Notes: generated by a model not told the origin, from the sequence alone. 58,454 nt of DNA from Nostoc sp. NMS7 (GCF_017115085.1 NZ_JABXKJ010000238.1:1-58454), one strand, 5' to 3'; positions 44,435 to 52,982 are shown, numbered from the stretch's first letter. Numbers and translations are program-made.

Positions 44435-44545
44435 TGGGCATTGGGCATTGGGCATTGCTTGTCCCCCCTACTCCAAACTCCTGTACAGACGCGATTAATC
44501 GCGTCTCTCCAAACTCCTAACTCCAAACTCCTAACTCCCCTATCT
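44435..44545. repeat. Heptamer repeats with a 20-bp palindrome
   Basis: Three GGGCATT units at about 44436-44456; the palindrome AGACGCGATTAATCGCGTCT at 44487-44506; then alternating CTCCAAACTCCTAA units to 44540. The palindrome recurs at 47590-47609 and, with one arm changed, near 55014-55033. Confidence 0.75.
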
Positions 44546-44549
44546 ATCC

Positions 44550-45521
44550 ATGCAAACTCAAAAACCATCTGTTAGTCTCATTCGGGCTACATCCTACGAA
44601 CGAGAGGCTTTACGAGAATCCTTAGCCACTCTCCTGGAACCTTTTGGAGGAATGGCAGCGTTTGTGAAAAAAGGCGATCGCGTTTTACTCAAACCGAATC
44701 TACTTACAGGGACGCGTCCTGGTAAAGAGTGTATCACCCGTGCCGAACTAGTTTACGAAGTTGCCCAGATGGTAATTGAGGTTGGCGGTAAGCCATTTTT
44801 AGGCGATAGTCCGGCTTTTGGCAGTGCCAAGGGCGTAGCAATGGCAAACGGCTATCTGCCTATTTTAGAAGAACTCAATCTTCCCATTATTGATTTTCAC
44901 GGTCAGCGTTACCAAACCGTTAGTGATAATTTTAACCATCTGCGACTGTCAAAAGAAGCAATGGAAGCAGACGTAGTGATTAATTTACCTAAAGTGAAAT
45001 CACATATGCAGTTGACATTAACATTGGGCGTAAAAAACTTGTTTGGTTGCGTCCCCGGCAAAATGAAAGCTTGGTGGCATATGGAAGCTGGAAAAGACGC
45101 CAATAGATTTGGTGAAATGTTAGTAGAAACTGCCAGAGCAATTAACCCTAATTTAACCATATTAGATGGCATAATTGGTCATGAAGGTAATGGCCCCAGC
45201 AACGGCGAACCTCGCCAACTAGGGATTTTAGCAGCCGCATCAGATATATTTGCTTTAGATCGGGCAATGGTAGAAATCCTCAATGTTCCTCCTGAACAAG
45301 TGCCTACAGTTGCAGCTTCCCAAAGACTAGGAGTTTGTCCAGAACTTGCTGAGATCGAGTTTCCGCATTTAAATCCTGACTTATTAAAAATAGAAGATTG
45401 GCGGCTACCAGACAAGTTGATGCCGATCGATTTTGGTATGCCCCGCGTAATTAAGTCTACGTTTAAGCATCTTTACACCCGATTTATCAAGGAACCAATG
45501 AGTGTTTACCGAAGAGAGTAA
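44550..45521 (+). CDS. DUF362 domain protein
   Basis: 323 residues. Family segments VLLKPNLL, VINLPKVKSHMQLTLTLGVKNLFGC and ILDGIIGHEGNGPSNGEPRQLG define DUF362, whose members have an unassigned fold and are widespread. No ferredoxin cysteines, membrane helix or signal. Some longer relatives carry 4Fe-4S domains; this one does not. Function unknown. Confidence 0.85.
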   Translation: MQTQKPSVSLIRATSYEREALRESLATLLEPFGGMAAFVKKGDRVLLKPNLLTGTRPGKECITRAELVYEVAQMVIEVGGKPFLGDSPAFGSAKGVAMANGYLPILEELNLPIIDFHGQRYQTVSDNFNHLRLSKEAMEADVVINLPKVKSHMQLTLTLGVKNLFGCVPGKMKAWWHMEAGKDANRFGEMLVETARAINPNLTILDGIIGHEGNGPSNGEPRQLGILAAASDIFALDRAMVEILNVPPEQVPTVAASQRLGVCPELAEIEFPHLNPDLLKIEDWRLPDKLMPIDFGMPRVIKSTFKHLYTRFIKEPMSVYRRE

Positions 45522-45551
45522 GAAGTCGGGAGAAATCAATTCAAAATTCAA

Positions 45552-45747
45552 GGTTCTTCAGTACTTGTTATGCTAAGTACATCTGTCAATAAGCTTAAAA
45601 TCCTTGCTGGGCAATAATAACAGCCGTTAATCTTAGCATTTGAGATAAGATTTCTGAAATTGAAGCTATAACTCCCTGTAAGGCTTGATTTTCAAGGCAA
45701 GTGACGGATTTTATTTAACAGTCCAGCATAATATGTACTGAAGAACC
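45552..45747. mobile_element. 196-bp MITE-like element with 8-bp flanking repeats
   Basis: The outer 23 bp at 45552-45574 and 45725-45747 are inverted repeats with three mismatches, beginning GGTTCTTCAGTAC. The octamer AAATTCAA flanks both ends directly (45544-45551 and 45748-45755), a likely target duplication. No coding capacity. Note that GAATTTT-type heptamers are common here, which weakens the octamer's value. Confidence 0.75.
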
Positions 45748-46010
45748 AAATTCAAACAGGAGTGTCAATCTACCTATATATAGATTGACAAAATTTCTGT
45801 GATATTACCTAAACTGGAAGATTGAAATTCTGAAATATTTCTTTAGTGATATCACTGAATCCATGCTGCACAAGACAGTTGAGGTATCTGTATTTATGCG
45901 GTAGTTATGAGTGGTTATAAAAATCAATCCTACCAGTTTTTTTTGTGCCAAATATTTTTAAGTATAACTACTGTAGAAAAATCAAAAATACTGAATATCT
46001 ATCAGTGCTT

Positions 46011-46044
46011 TTGCTAATTTGTGTTCTGTATCACAAATTAGCAA
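46011..46044. promoter_or_regulatory. 13-bp inverted repeat in a long gap
   Basis: TTGCTAATTTGTG at 46011-46023 and CACAAATTAGCAA at 46032-46044 match exactly around 8 nt. It is about 380 bp upstream of the small membrane protein. No T-run follows. Operator, hairpin leader or repeat; undecided. The rest of 45756-46421 shows nothing recognisable. Confidence 0.5.
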
Positions 46045-46421
46045 TTTCAGTAAAATGACCTTCTCAAAGGCGTTGCAGGATGTTATAATTATAAAGTATC
46101 AAAGAAATACATTTTGCTAATTAATCTTTAATCAGCGAAAAAATGTAATTTCTGATGCTGTTAAACTTGGCTTTGCGTATGCGAACCATTACACCATACA
46201 GAGAAACATCTCAAAATATTAATCACAAAATAAAACATGATTTGTTGACTTGTAACTTTGTATTAACAATTCCCTCTATAAAAAGGCTATTATGACAGTT
46301 GTAAAACTGGTATAGCTGGTAAAATGCCAGACATTTTATCAGGTAAAGATAGCTAAAATAGTATCAAGACTCTCCATAAGAGAGTAGACCTACACAGTCT
46401 TACGAAGAACTTCAATTTTGT

Positions 46422-46607
46422 ATGAATTCAAATAGCCAGTCTGCCAATGCCGACACATATTCCCAACGTTTGGCAGACATTGTGGGAACTGCGATCGCAC
46501 TGTTAACTCTCACCCTACCTGTATTTGTCATCGCCCACTATTCTTCAAGTAATCTTGAAAATAACCAGCAACCCCTGATCCAAAACCTCCAAGGAAGTAA
46601 AGATTGA
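46422..46607 (+). CDS. Small single-pass membrane protein
   Basis: 61 residues with one hydrophobic segment at about 22-45 (DIVGTAIALLTLTLPVFVIAHY) flanked by polar ends. The codon pattern and clean ATG at 46422 support a real gene, but no ribosome site is strong. No family recognised. The next plausible terminator is 220 bp downstream. Confidence 0.6.
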   Translation: MNSNSQSANADTYSQRLADIVGTAIALLTLTLPVFVIAHYSSSNLENNQQPLIQNLQGSKD

Positions 46608-46822
46608 TAAAGCTTTCCAGTAGCATTTCACCAACAGGAAAGCCACAAAAAATCAGAAAACTGATTTTGAGACAACCTCTGGAGATTTGGATGTAGTCCA
46701 TCAAGAATAAGCTGAATCTGTATTGTGGGGTTACAGCTAGATTTCAGTTTTATTCACACAAGAGGGGCAGAAATGCCTCCAACAGCAATCAAAATCCGAG
46801 GATATCCATAATACCCTCTTAT

Positions 46823-46857
46823 AAAAAGCGTTGCGAGGAAACTTGGCAACGCTTTTT
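46823..46857. terminator. Intrinsic terminator
   Basis: AAAAAGCGTTGC at 46823-46834 pairs exactly with 46846-46857, followed by CGCTTTTTTGG. It lies 215 bp past the small membrane protein and 200 bp before ppa, so either that gene has a long 3' end or a small RNA ends here. Confidence 0.75.
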
Positions 46858-47058
46858 CGCTTTTTTGGCTAATTCAAGGGGCTGAGGAGAAATAAATTCA
46901 ATAATTCATGCATTCAAGAACTCCTGCCTACTGCCTCCTTTTTCCCAATGGTGTGGAATGAATACCTTGGGAAGAGATCCATATTGCACTAAAATTCTAC
47001 ACGGGGAGCGAAACTGACTGAGTGCCCCTATAATTCACTGTTATCAGAGGAGTTTTTT

Positions 47059-47571
47059 GTGGATTTATCTCGTATTCCTGCCCAACCGAAACCAGGCATA
47101 ATCAACGTTTTGATCGAAATTACAGGCGGAAGTAAAAATAAATACGAATACGACAAGCAACTAGAAGCTTTTGCTCTAGACCGAGTACTTTATTCCTCGG
47201 TACAATATCCCTATGACTACGGCTTTGTACCTAATACTTTGGCTGACGATGGCGATCCCCTAGATGGTATGGTGATAATTGACGAGCCAACCTTTCCAGG
47301 CTGTGTGATTGCTGCACGACCGATAGGCTTTTTGGAGATGATTGACGGTGGCGATCGCGATGAAAAAATCCTTTGTGTTCCTGACAAAGATCCGCGCTAC
47401 ACTCAAGTAAAATCACTCAAAGACTTAGCACCACACCGTTTAGATGAAATTGCCGAATTTTTCCGTAGTTATAAAAATTTGGAAAAAAAGGTGACTGAAA
47501 TTCTCGGTTGGCAAGATGTAGACAAGGTTGCAGCTTTAGTAGAAAAATCCGTCAAAGCTTATAGAGGATAA
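47059..47571 (+). CDS. ppa: Inorganic pyrophosphatase
   Basis: Hydrolyses pyrophosphate and pulls biosynthetic reactions forward. 170 residues, family I length. The metal-binding signature DDGDPLDGMVI and the active-site segment YDYGFVPNT are present. The GTG start at 47059 is set by AGAGGAG, 6 bp upstream; no ATG is near. Upstream of the panD-type gene, separated by 146 bp that hold a palindrome and heptamer repeats. Confidence 0.96.
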   Translation: MDLSRIPAQPKPGIINVLIEITGGSKNKYEYDKQLEAFALDRVLYSSVQYPYDYGFVPNTLADDGDPLDGMVIIDEPTFPGCVIAARPIGFLEMIDGGDRDEKILCVPDKDPRYTQVKSLKDLAPHRLDEIAEFFRSYKNLEKKVTEILGWQDVDKVAALVEKSVKAYRG

Positions 47572-47585
47572 TAGGAGAGTTAAGA

Positions 47586-47660
47586 GTAGAGACGCGATTA
47601 ATCGCGTCTCTACAGGAGTTAAGAGTTAGGAGTTATGAATTTTTATTCCTAACTCCTAAC
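47586..47660. repeat. 28-bp palindrome plus heptamer repeats between ppa and panD
   Basis: A perfect palindrome spans 47586-47613 with AGACGCGATTAATCGCGTCT at its centre, then heptamers of the TAAGAGTTAGGAGTT and TAACTCC types. Copies of the palindrome are at 44487 and 55014. Confidence 0.8.
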
Positions 47661-47717
47661 TTTAATAACTTTCGCTTGTTACGGATCGGAAAAACTGCCA
47701 CTAATCCCCAACCAAAA

Positions 47718-48101
47718 ATGCAGCGCACTCTCCTTTTGGCAAAAATTCATAACTGCACCCTCACAGGAGCGAATATCAACTACGTGGGTAGTATCAGCAT
47801 CGATGAAATCCTTTTAGAAAAAGCTGGTATCTTACCTTATGAGCAGGTGCAAGTAGTTAATAGTGCCAACGGTCAGCGCTTTATTACTTATGTGATCGCA
47901 GCTCCAGCCCATTCAGGAATCATTGAGTTAAATGGGGGTGCGGCACGTCTGGGCATTATTGGCGATCGCTTGATTATAATGACTTACGGGCAGTTCACTC
48001 CAGAAGAGTTAAAAAGTTACTCTCCGACGGTAGTCATTGTGGACGAAAAAAACAGGTTGTTGGAAGTACGACGCTACGATGACCTGCTCAGTAAGGTCTA
48101 A
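47718..48101 (+). CDS. panD: Aspartate 1-decarboxylase
   Basis: Makes beta-alanine for pantothenate and CoA. 127 residues from the ATG at 47718; a longer reading (14 extra residues) lacks a family-like start. The self-cleavage site G24-S25 in NYVGSISID creates the pyruvoyl cofactor. The segment NGGAARLGIIGDRLIIMTYGQF is typical. The MBL-fold gene starts 11 bp after the stop, so the two are probably an operon. Confidence 0.93.
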   Translation: MQRTLLLAKIHNCTLTGANINYVGSISIDEILLEKAGILPYEQVQVVNSANGQRFITYVIAAPAHSGIIELNGGAARLGIIGDRLIIMTYGQFTPEELKSYSPTVVIVDEKNRLLEVRRYDDLLSKV

Positions 48102-48112
48102 TTTCAAGGAAA

Positions 48113-49015
48113 ATGTCAAATTTTGAGTTATCGGGTTCCCAAAGCTACATAAGAGAAAAGTCAGCTACCCTGCCAAGTAGTTCAGCAGGTGAATTTCTCG
48201 TGCAATTCTGGGGTGTACGGGGTTTGATCCCCACCCCAAGTAGCAACACCAACCGTTATGGTAGTAATACTGCTTGTGTTGAAATGCGTGTAGCTGGGAA
48301 ACGCTTGATTTTTGATGGCGGCACTGGCTTACGCATACTGGGTAAAACTTGGCAAGAACTGCAACAGCCACTAGAAGCGCATTTATTTTTTACCAACTGC
48401 CAAGCAAATCGAATTCAAGGGTTTCCCTTTTTCGCTCCCGCATTTATTGGTGAAAATTGTTTTCACATTTACGGCACAGCTGCCTCAAATGGAGCCTCAA
48501 TCAAACAATGCCTGTATGATCAGATGCTCCAGCCACACTTTCCTTACCCTTTACAGGTAATGCAGTCGGAATTGCAGTTTTATAATCTGACTCCAGACAC
48601 TGAGGTAAAGCTAGATGATGTCACCATTACAACTGCATTAATTAATCAAACTCAGAAGTCAGTTGGCTACCGTGTTACTTGGCAAGAGTATAGTGTTGCT
48701 TATGTCACGGATTTGCACCAGAATGCAGATCAAGTGGAGCGAGAGCGGATTTTACAATTTATTAAAGGCGTTGACTTGCTGATTGCCAATGCCACTTACA
48801 GTCCCCCTACGTCTCACAATCATGACTCGGCTGATTTACTCTGGCAAGTTGCGGTGAATGCAGCTGTGAATGCTGGCGTTCAACGGTTAGCCATTTCTGA
48901 TCATCACCCAGATGACCATGATGATTTTCTTGAGCAAGTTCAAGTCGATGTTAAATCTGCTTTTCCTCAAGCAATACTAGCTCATGAAGGTCTAGTTTTA
49001 ACTGTTGGGAAGTGA
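48113..49015 (+). CDS. MBL-fold protein without the metal-binding motif
   Basis: 300 residues with the fold's landmarks: FWGVRGLIPTPSSNTNRYGSNTACVE, FDGGTGLRILG and QGFPFFAP. Where relatives read LSHxHxDHIQGFPFF, this protein has LFFTNCQANRIQGFPFF: all four ligands of HxHxDH are replaced (N95, Q97, N99, R100). Later segments are altered too (AYVTDL, SHNHDSADLLW, AISDHHPDDHDD), though some histidines remain. Catalysis by the usual two-metal mechanism looks impossible. It is likely a pseudoenzyme or sensor; the cause is inference. Probably co-transcribed with panD. Confidence 0.85.
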   Translation: MSNFELSGSQSYIREKSATLPSSSAGEFLVQFWGVRGLIPTPSSNTNRYGSNTACVEMRVAGKRLIFDGGTGLRILGKTWQELQQPLEAHLFFTNCQANRIQGFPFFAPAFIGENCFHIYGTAASNGASIKQCLYDQMLQPHFPYPLQVMQSELQFYNLTPDTEVKLDDVTITTALINQTQKSVGYRVTWQEYSVAYVTDLHQNADQVERERILQFIKGVDLLIANATYSPPTSHNHDSADLLWQVAVNAAVNAGVQRLAISDHHPDDHDDFLEQVQVDVKSAFPQAILAHEGLVLTVGK

Positions 49016-49063
49016 TTTAGACACGATCAAGTTTCTCAGAGCAGTTGATAGTCTAATTCGATC

Positions 49064-49291
49064 ATGAGTACTCTCGAACAAGTGCTGAAAGACGCTTTGC
49101 AACTTTCCTCCGAGCAGCATTTCTTGCTGCTCAAGATTCTCCAAAACCGCCACCACGAAAATCGTCGTGCAGAAATAGCGGCGGATGCCCAACAAACCCT
49201 AGCTGATTTCCATACAGGGAAGTTTCGGCATCAGTCAGCCCAAGATGTTATTTCAGCATTACGCCAGTCTTTAAACGAACCGGAGAAATGA
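49064..49291 (+). CDS. Antitoxin-like protein of a RelE-type pair
   Basis: 75 residues, helical N-terminus (MSTLEQVLKDALQLSSEQHFLLLKILQ) and charged C-terminus, in the size and style of a type II antitoxin. Its stop overlaps the ATG of the toxin-like frame by 4 bp (ATGA), the usual order. Family not recognised beyond this context. Confidence 0.65.
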   Translation: MSTLEQVLKDALQLSSEQHFLLLKILQNRHHENRRAEIAADAQQTLADFHTGKFRHQSAQDVISALRQSLNEPEK

Positions 49292-49573
49292 GACTGCTAG
49301 TTTTGACCCCAAAATTCAAACGAGCATTCCGTAAGTTTGTGAAGCGAAATGCTGAACTCCAGCAACGCATTGAAGACACGCTTCAAGAAATTGGAAGCAG
49401 ACGTATTTGCCCCAGCCTTGGGCACCCACAAACTGAGCGGCAAACTCGACGGTCTTCAGTCCTGCTCTTGCGGCTATGATTGTCGTGTTGTCTTCTCCAT
49501 TGAACTGGATGCAGAAACGAATAGTGAAGCCATTGTTCTGCTCGACATCGGGACGCATGATGAAGTTTATTAA
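49288..49573 (+). pseudogene. RelE/ParE-like toxin, frameshifted
   Basis: The first frame reads MRLLVLTPKFKRAFRKFVKR through IEDTLQE, then runs out of frame to a stop. The continuation in another frame gives KLEADVFAPALGTHKLSGKL, and ends in LLDIGTHDEVY, as in RelE/mRNA-interferase proteins. Removing one A in GAAATTGG at 49387-49394 restores GAA TTG GAA GCA GAC (ELEAD) in the family's order. A single-base insertion is the simplest cause. A sequencing error or recoding is not excluded. Confidence 0.75.
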
Positions 49574-49699
49574 CTGTGTCGTGATATGACTAGGCGGATC
49601 TCGTTTTGATAAGCTGTTCCACATTTAACTTGCATAATTAGGGCGGGTAAGACTTTGGCGTAACACTTCGACAAGATCAGTCGCTCAGTCCTTCCCTGC

Positions 49700-49742
49700 G
49701 GGACGCTACGCGTATCTTGCTTCTACGTTCGCGTAGCGTCCC
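49700..49742. repeat. Inverted GACGCTACGCG repeats
   Basis: GGGACGCTACGCG at 49700-49712 pairs exactly with CGCGTAGCGTCCC at 49730-49742 around 17 nt. Same family as the cluster at 9761-9980. Confidence 0.7.
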
Positions 49743-49938
49743 ATAGGCAAGTGGTACGACAAGGCTCAGGAACAATCGAACCCTGCTCACCCCACAAGAG
49801 TTATCTTTTATTAGGTTATGCAAATTAGATGTTTTATCAGCTTACAACATGTGGTAAGGGCACAGAAAAAGCTCATTGGTGTCAACTTAAGCTAGAAATC
49901 GCTTGTTGACTTCCACGCCCGCCCAGAAATAAATTTCT

Positions 49939-50039
49939 TTGGCTTTTAGCTAAAGTCTACTCAAGTAGACTAAAGATTTTTCAGATTATTTAGTCATCTT
50001 GAGATGACTTTCGCTAAAAGCCAAGGAACTTCAGTTCCT
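49939..50039. repeat. Covarying hairpin element, two inverted copies (B1, B2)
   Basis: B1 on the minus strand (49971 to 49939) reads AGTCTACTTGAGTAGACT then TTAGCTAAAAGCCAA. B2 on the plus strand (49992-50024) reads AGTCATCTTGAGATGACT then TTCGCTAAAAGCCAA. They share a third hairpin, AGGAACT at 50024-50030 with AGTTCCT at 50033-50039. The 12-bp outer arms TTGGCTTTTAGC (49939-49950) and GCTAAAAGCCAA (50013-50024) can pair, enclosing both inner hairpins. Confidence 0.75.
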
Positions 50040-50128
50040 TGTGGGACATGGGTTTTACGTTAAGTTGACACGCATGAGCATTGCTGTGCCCCTACTATTC
50101 CACACAATTAAAATTGGCTATGTTGCCT

Positions 50129-51346
50129 CTACGAAGCATTTTGCAACTCAGCTGTGCGTATTGAAAGCTGCTGTGTCTGATTACCCCGTTGGACTTTCAC
50201 CTGTAATACTTGACCAAGACGGCTGTCTTCCACAAAGTTCTGCAATTGTTCAGCACTGGTAATAGCTTTACCATCAACTTGAAGAATTACATCCCCGCGC
50301 CGGATACCCGCAGATGCAGCTGGAGAATTGGGGACAACTCGCATGACAAAAACACCATTAATTTCTGGTATTTGAATCGGAGAGTTGGGATCGGTGTTAT
50401 TTTGCTTGGCAAGATCGGGTGTCAAAGTTAGCATTTGTACGCCCAAATAAGGGTGAGCAACTTTGCCATCACGTTGCAGTTGCATGGCGATCGCTTTGGC
50501 TTTATCGATAGGAATCGCAAACCCAATACCCATTGCATCAGGACGAATGGCTGTGTTAATGCCAATCACTTCACCTTGCCCATTTAATAGTGGCCCGCCA
50601 GAGTTACCAGGGTTAATCGCGGCGTCTGTTTGAATGAAGTCCAAACGTTTGTCACTAATGCCAACTTGGGCGCTGGAACGTTTGAGGGTACTGACAATTC
50701 CCAAGGTAACGGTGTTATCAAATCCCAAAGGATTACCAACTGCGATCGCCCAGTCTCCGACTTGAACATTACTGGAAGAACCCAAGGGCGCAACTGGCAA
50801 ATCGTTACCAGCATTAATCTTGACTACTGCCAAATCTGTGACTTCATCAATACCTTGAACTTTCCCTTCAAAGGTGCGGCCATCTTTGAGTCGGACTGTT
50901 ACTTTATCAGCCTTATCGACCACATGAGCATTAGTCAGAACTAACCCGCTTTTGTCAATAATGAAACCTGAACCTAAACCGCGCAACTGCTGCTCAGAAG
51001 GCATCTGTTGGGAAAAACCGTCACCAAAAAACCGCCGGAAAAAGGGGTCTTCCGAAAATGGATCAACGCGACGAGTAATTGTCCGCTCAGTATCAATGCG
51101 GACAACTGCTGTGCCTACACGATTCACTGCTGCTGTGACAAAGCTAGTGCCACCGATCGCAGCAGTGGTTGGTGATTGCCGTTGGTCAATTAGTTTTGAA
51201 GTATCTCCAGGAATTACACTGGGTGCTGATTTGGCTTGGGAAGGTAACACTTGAAATGTACTAACTATTAGCACAACTCCGAGCGCGATCGCGAACACAT
51301 CAGTAGTAAGTTGACGTAGAGATCGGTATATTTTGGGAAATCGCAT
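50129..51346 (-). CDS. HtrA/DegQ-type serine protease with PDZ domain
   Basis: Protein quality-control protease of the HhoA/HhoB/HtrA group. 405 residues from the ATG at 51346 (an upstream ATG adds 5 residues). N-terminal hydrophobic signal or anchor at about 16-37. Trypsin-like domain: His in LTNAHVVDKAD, Asp in DLAVVKIN, Ser in NPGNSGGPLLN. A single PDZ domain follows (about 310-400: GVFVMRVVPNSPAASAGIRRGDVI). Periplasmic or thylakoid lumen location is inferred. It faces the S13 peptidase gene head to tail on the same strand, 71 bp apart. Confidence 0.93.
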   Translation of the reverse strand: MRFPKIYRSLRQLTTDVFAIALGVVLIVSTFQVLPSQAKSAPSVIPGDTSKLIDQRQSPTTAAIGGTSFVTAAVNRVGTAVVRIDTERTITRRVDPFSEDPFFRRFFGDGFSQQMPSEQQLRGLGSGFIIDKSGLVLTNAHVVDKADKVTVRLKDGRTFEGKVQGIDEVTDLAVVKINAGNDLPVAPLGSSSNVQVGDWAIAVGNPLGFDNTVTLGIVSTLKRSSAQVGISDKRLDFIQTDAAINPGNSGGPLLNGQGEVIGINTAIRPDAMGIGFAIPIDKAKAIAMQLQRDGKVAHPYLGVQMLTLTPDLAKQNNTDPNSPIQIPEINGVFVMRVVPNSPAASAGIRRGDVILQVDGKAITSAEQLQNFVEDSRLGQVLQVKVQRGNQTQQLSIRTAELQNAS

Positions 51347-51417
51347 AATCACAGCCAACATTCTTATAAGCTTAATTGTTGCTTAGTTGTGACAAATCTA
51401 TATACAGTTATTTTTAC

Positions 51418-52740
51418 CTAACTTTTAAACAAGATTTCATTCCGACTAGTTGCGCCTAGCTGGGGTAAAGAGTTGATCGCTGAGTGGGGAGTAATGGCAG
51501 CAGGAACGGCCAAAGGTAGTTGTAATTGTTTGACAAGACTTTGCAATAGTTGGTCTTGTCCAGTCCGCAAACCCCAGACATTTGTCCCCCGGTTGATAAT
51601 CGCAAACCAAACCAAACCGCGATCGCGTGTGGGCATCACTCCCGCTAAAGAGCTTACATCCCGCAGGGTACCAGTTTTGATCACAGTCGCCAAGGGAATG
51701 TGTCTGGCGTGTAGTGTCCCTCGGTGATCAAATCCAGACATGAGGAACAAGTCAGCTACATTTAGTTGATGGCTAGATGCCTCAATTTGAATCGCCATCA
51801 GCATGGCACAGATAGCCCTGGGGGAAATGCGATTTTCCGGGCCTAGTCCAGAACCATTGATTAATTGAATTTCCTGTTGTGGCACCCTAGCAAGGCTGGC
51901 GGCGGTTGATTGCACCACAGTTGCTCCCCCTAGTGAGTCTGCCAGCATCTCTGCCATATCATTGTTACTGTAAACGTTCATTTCCTTGATTAATTGCTTC
52001 AAGGGCAACGAGCGATGACGTAGTAATAAAGTTTGTTGAGGATTTGGTTGGGACTCAACTTTTACCCCACCTGTAATCACAACTTGAGGTTTGGGTGTTC
52101 CCTTGGGCATAATTGAGTAGGTGTAAATAGCAGGGCGACCCCAAGTTGCACGATTTAGTATTTGCTTGAGCATCATACCCGCCAGCATCGGCTGACGTTG
52201 GAAATTCATGGCAAAACTGCCATTAATGATCAAATTTCCCTTTACCTGCTTGATGCCCATTTTATTGAGAGTATTACCAAGAGCGATCGCTTCTTCCCAA
52301 ACAAACAAAGGATCGCCACGGCCTGTAATCACCAAATCGCCCTGCACAACTCCATTTATCACTGGCCCAGTGACGCTGACCAAAGTATCAAATTGGTAAT
52401 CTGGCCCCCAAGTTTTCAAAGCAACTAATGTCGTGGCAATTTTGGTTAAAGAAGCAGCAGGCAGAGGTGTTGTACCTTGGTGATTTGCCATCAGCATCGG
52501 TCCCGACTGCATCCAAATTCCCTGATTCTCAACCAGATTTGGCGTTACCACTTTTGATGTTATCAGCTTTTTCAAATATTCCTGCACCGTATTCGCCCCA
52601 GCTGGATTGGGATCAGGAGCAAGAACCAAGCCAGGGCTACTTTGCCAAGTCAAAGCATCTAAGGCATCTAGATGCTTGATTTGTACCCCGGCCATTTCCA
52701 GCCAAAGCGACACCAAACCTGAACCCAATAATTCCAGCAT
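51418..52740 (-). CDS. D-alanyl-D-alanine carboxypeptidase/endopeptidase (S13, PBP4-type)
   Basis: Trims the D-Ala-D-Ala ends of peptidoglycan peptides and may cut crosslinks. 440 residues. Active-site motifs: S97-L-T-K100 in PAASLTKIATT, SNN in NVYSNNDMAEM, and KTG in VIKTGTLRDVSSLAG. The N-terminus has only a mildly hydrophobic stretch (LLGSGLVSLWLEMAG), so export is uncertain or the true start is further upstream. Lies upstream of the HtrA-type gene in the same direction. Confidence 0.9.
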   Translation of the reverse strand: MLELLGSGLVSLWLEMAGVQIKHLDALDALTWQSSPGLVLAPDPNPAGANTVQEYLKKLITSKVVTPNLVENQGIWMQSGPMLMANHQGTTPLPAASLTKIATTLVALKTWGPDYQFDTLVSVTGPVINGVVQGDLVITGRGDPLFVWEEAIALGNTLNKMGIKQVKGNLIINGSFAMNFQRQPMLAGMMLKQILNRATWGRPAIYTYSIMPKGTPKPQVVITGGVKVESQPNPQQTLLLRHRSLPLKQLIKEMNVYSNNDMAEMLADSLGGATVVQSTAASLARVPQQEIQLINGSGLGPENRISPRAICAMLMAIQIEASSHQLNVADLFLMSGFDHRGTLHARHIPLATVIKTGTLRDVSSLAGVMPTRDRGLVWFAIINRGTNVWGLRTGQDQLLQSLVKQLQLPLAVPAAITPHSAINSLPQLGATSRNEILFKS

Positions 52741-52885
52741 ATTTTATTCCTCTGTTAGGATTCTGAGATGTTCTTTCCTGTGCTAATATACAAGCTTTTT
52801 TAGGATAATCAGTCTTGAGTTATAATAACTGGTGTTTTTCTGATGTGTAAGTAGGGTATAGCAGTGAATTTATTTATCAGTAATC

Positions 52886-52927
52886 AAAAACCTAACCGCC
52901 CAGACTAGGCTGGGCGGTTAGGTTTTT
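52886..52927. terminator. Bidirectional intrinsic terminator
   Basis: Arms at 52886-52903 and 52910-52927 are perfectly complementary over 18 bp around a 6-nt loop, ending in T-runs on both strands. It stops transcription from lepA on the minus strand. Confidence 0.88.
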
Positions 52928-52982
52928 CTATGTAGCCGCAAGCAGCCAATCGTTTCTCAGAATTAAGCACTTTTAAATTAGC

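Noticed and set aside
49574..50128. CRISPR array
   Set aside because: The repeats here are inverted hairpins and dispersed GACGCT motifs, not regularly spaced direct repeats with unique spacers.
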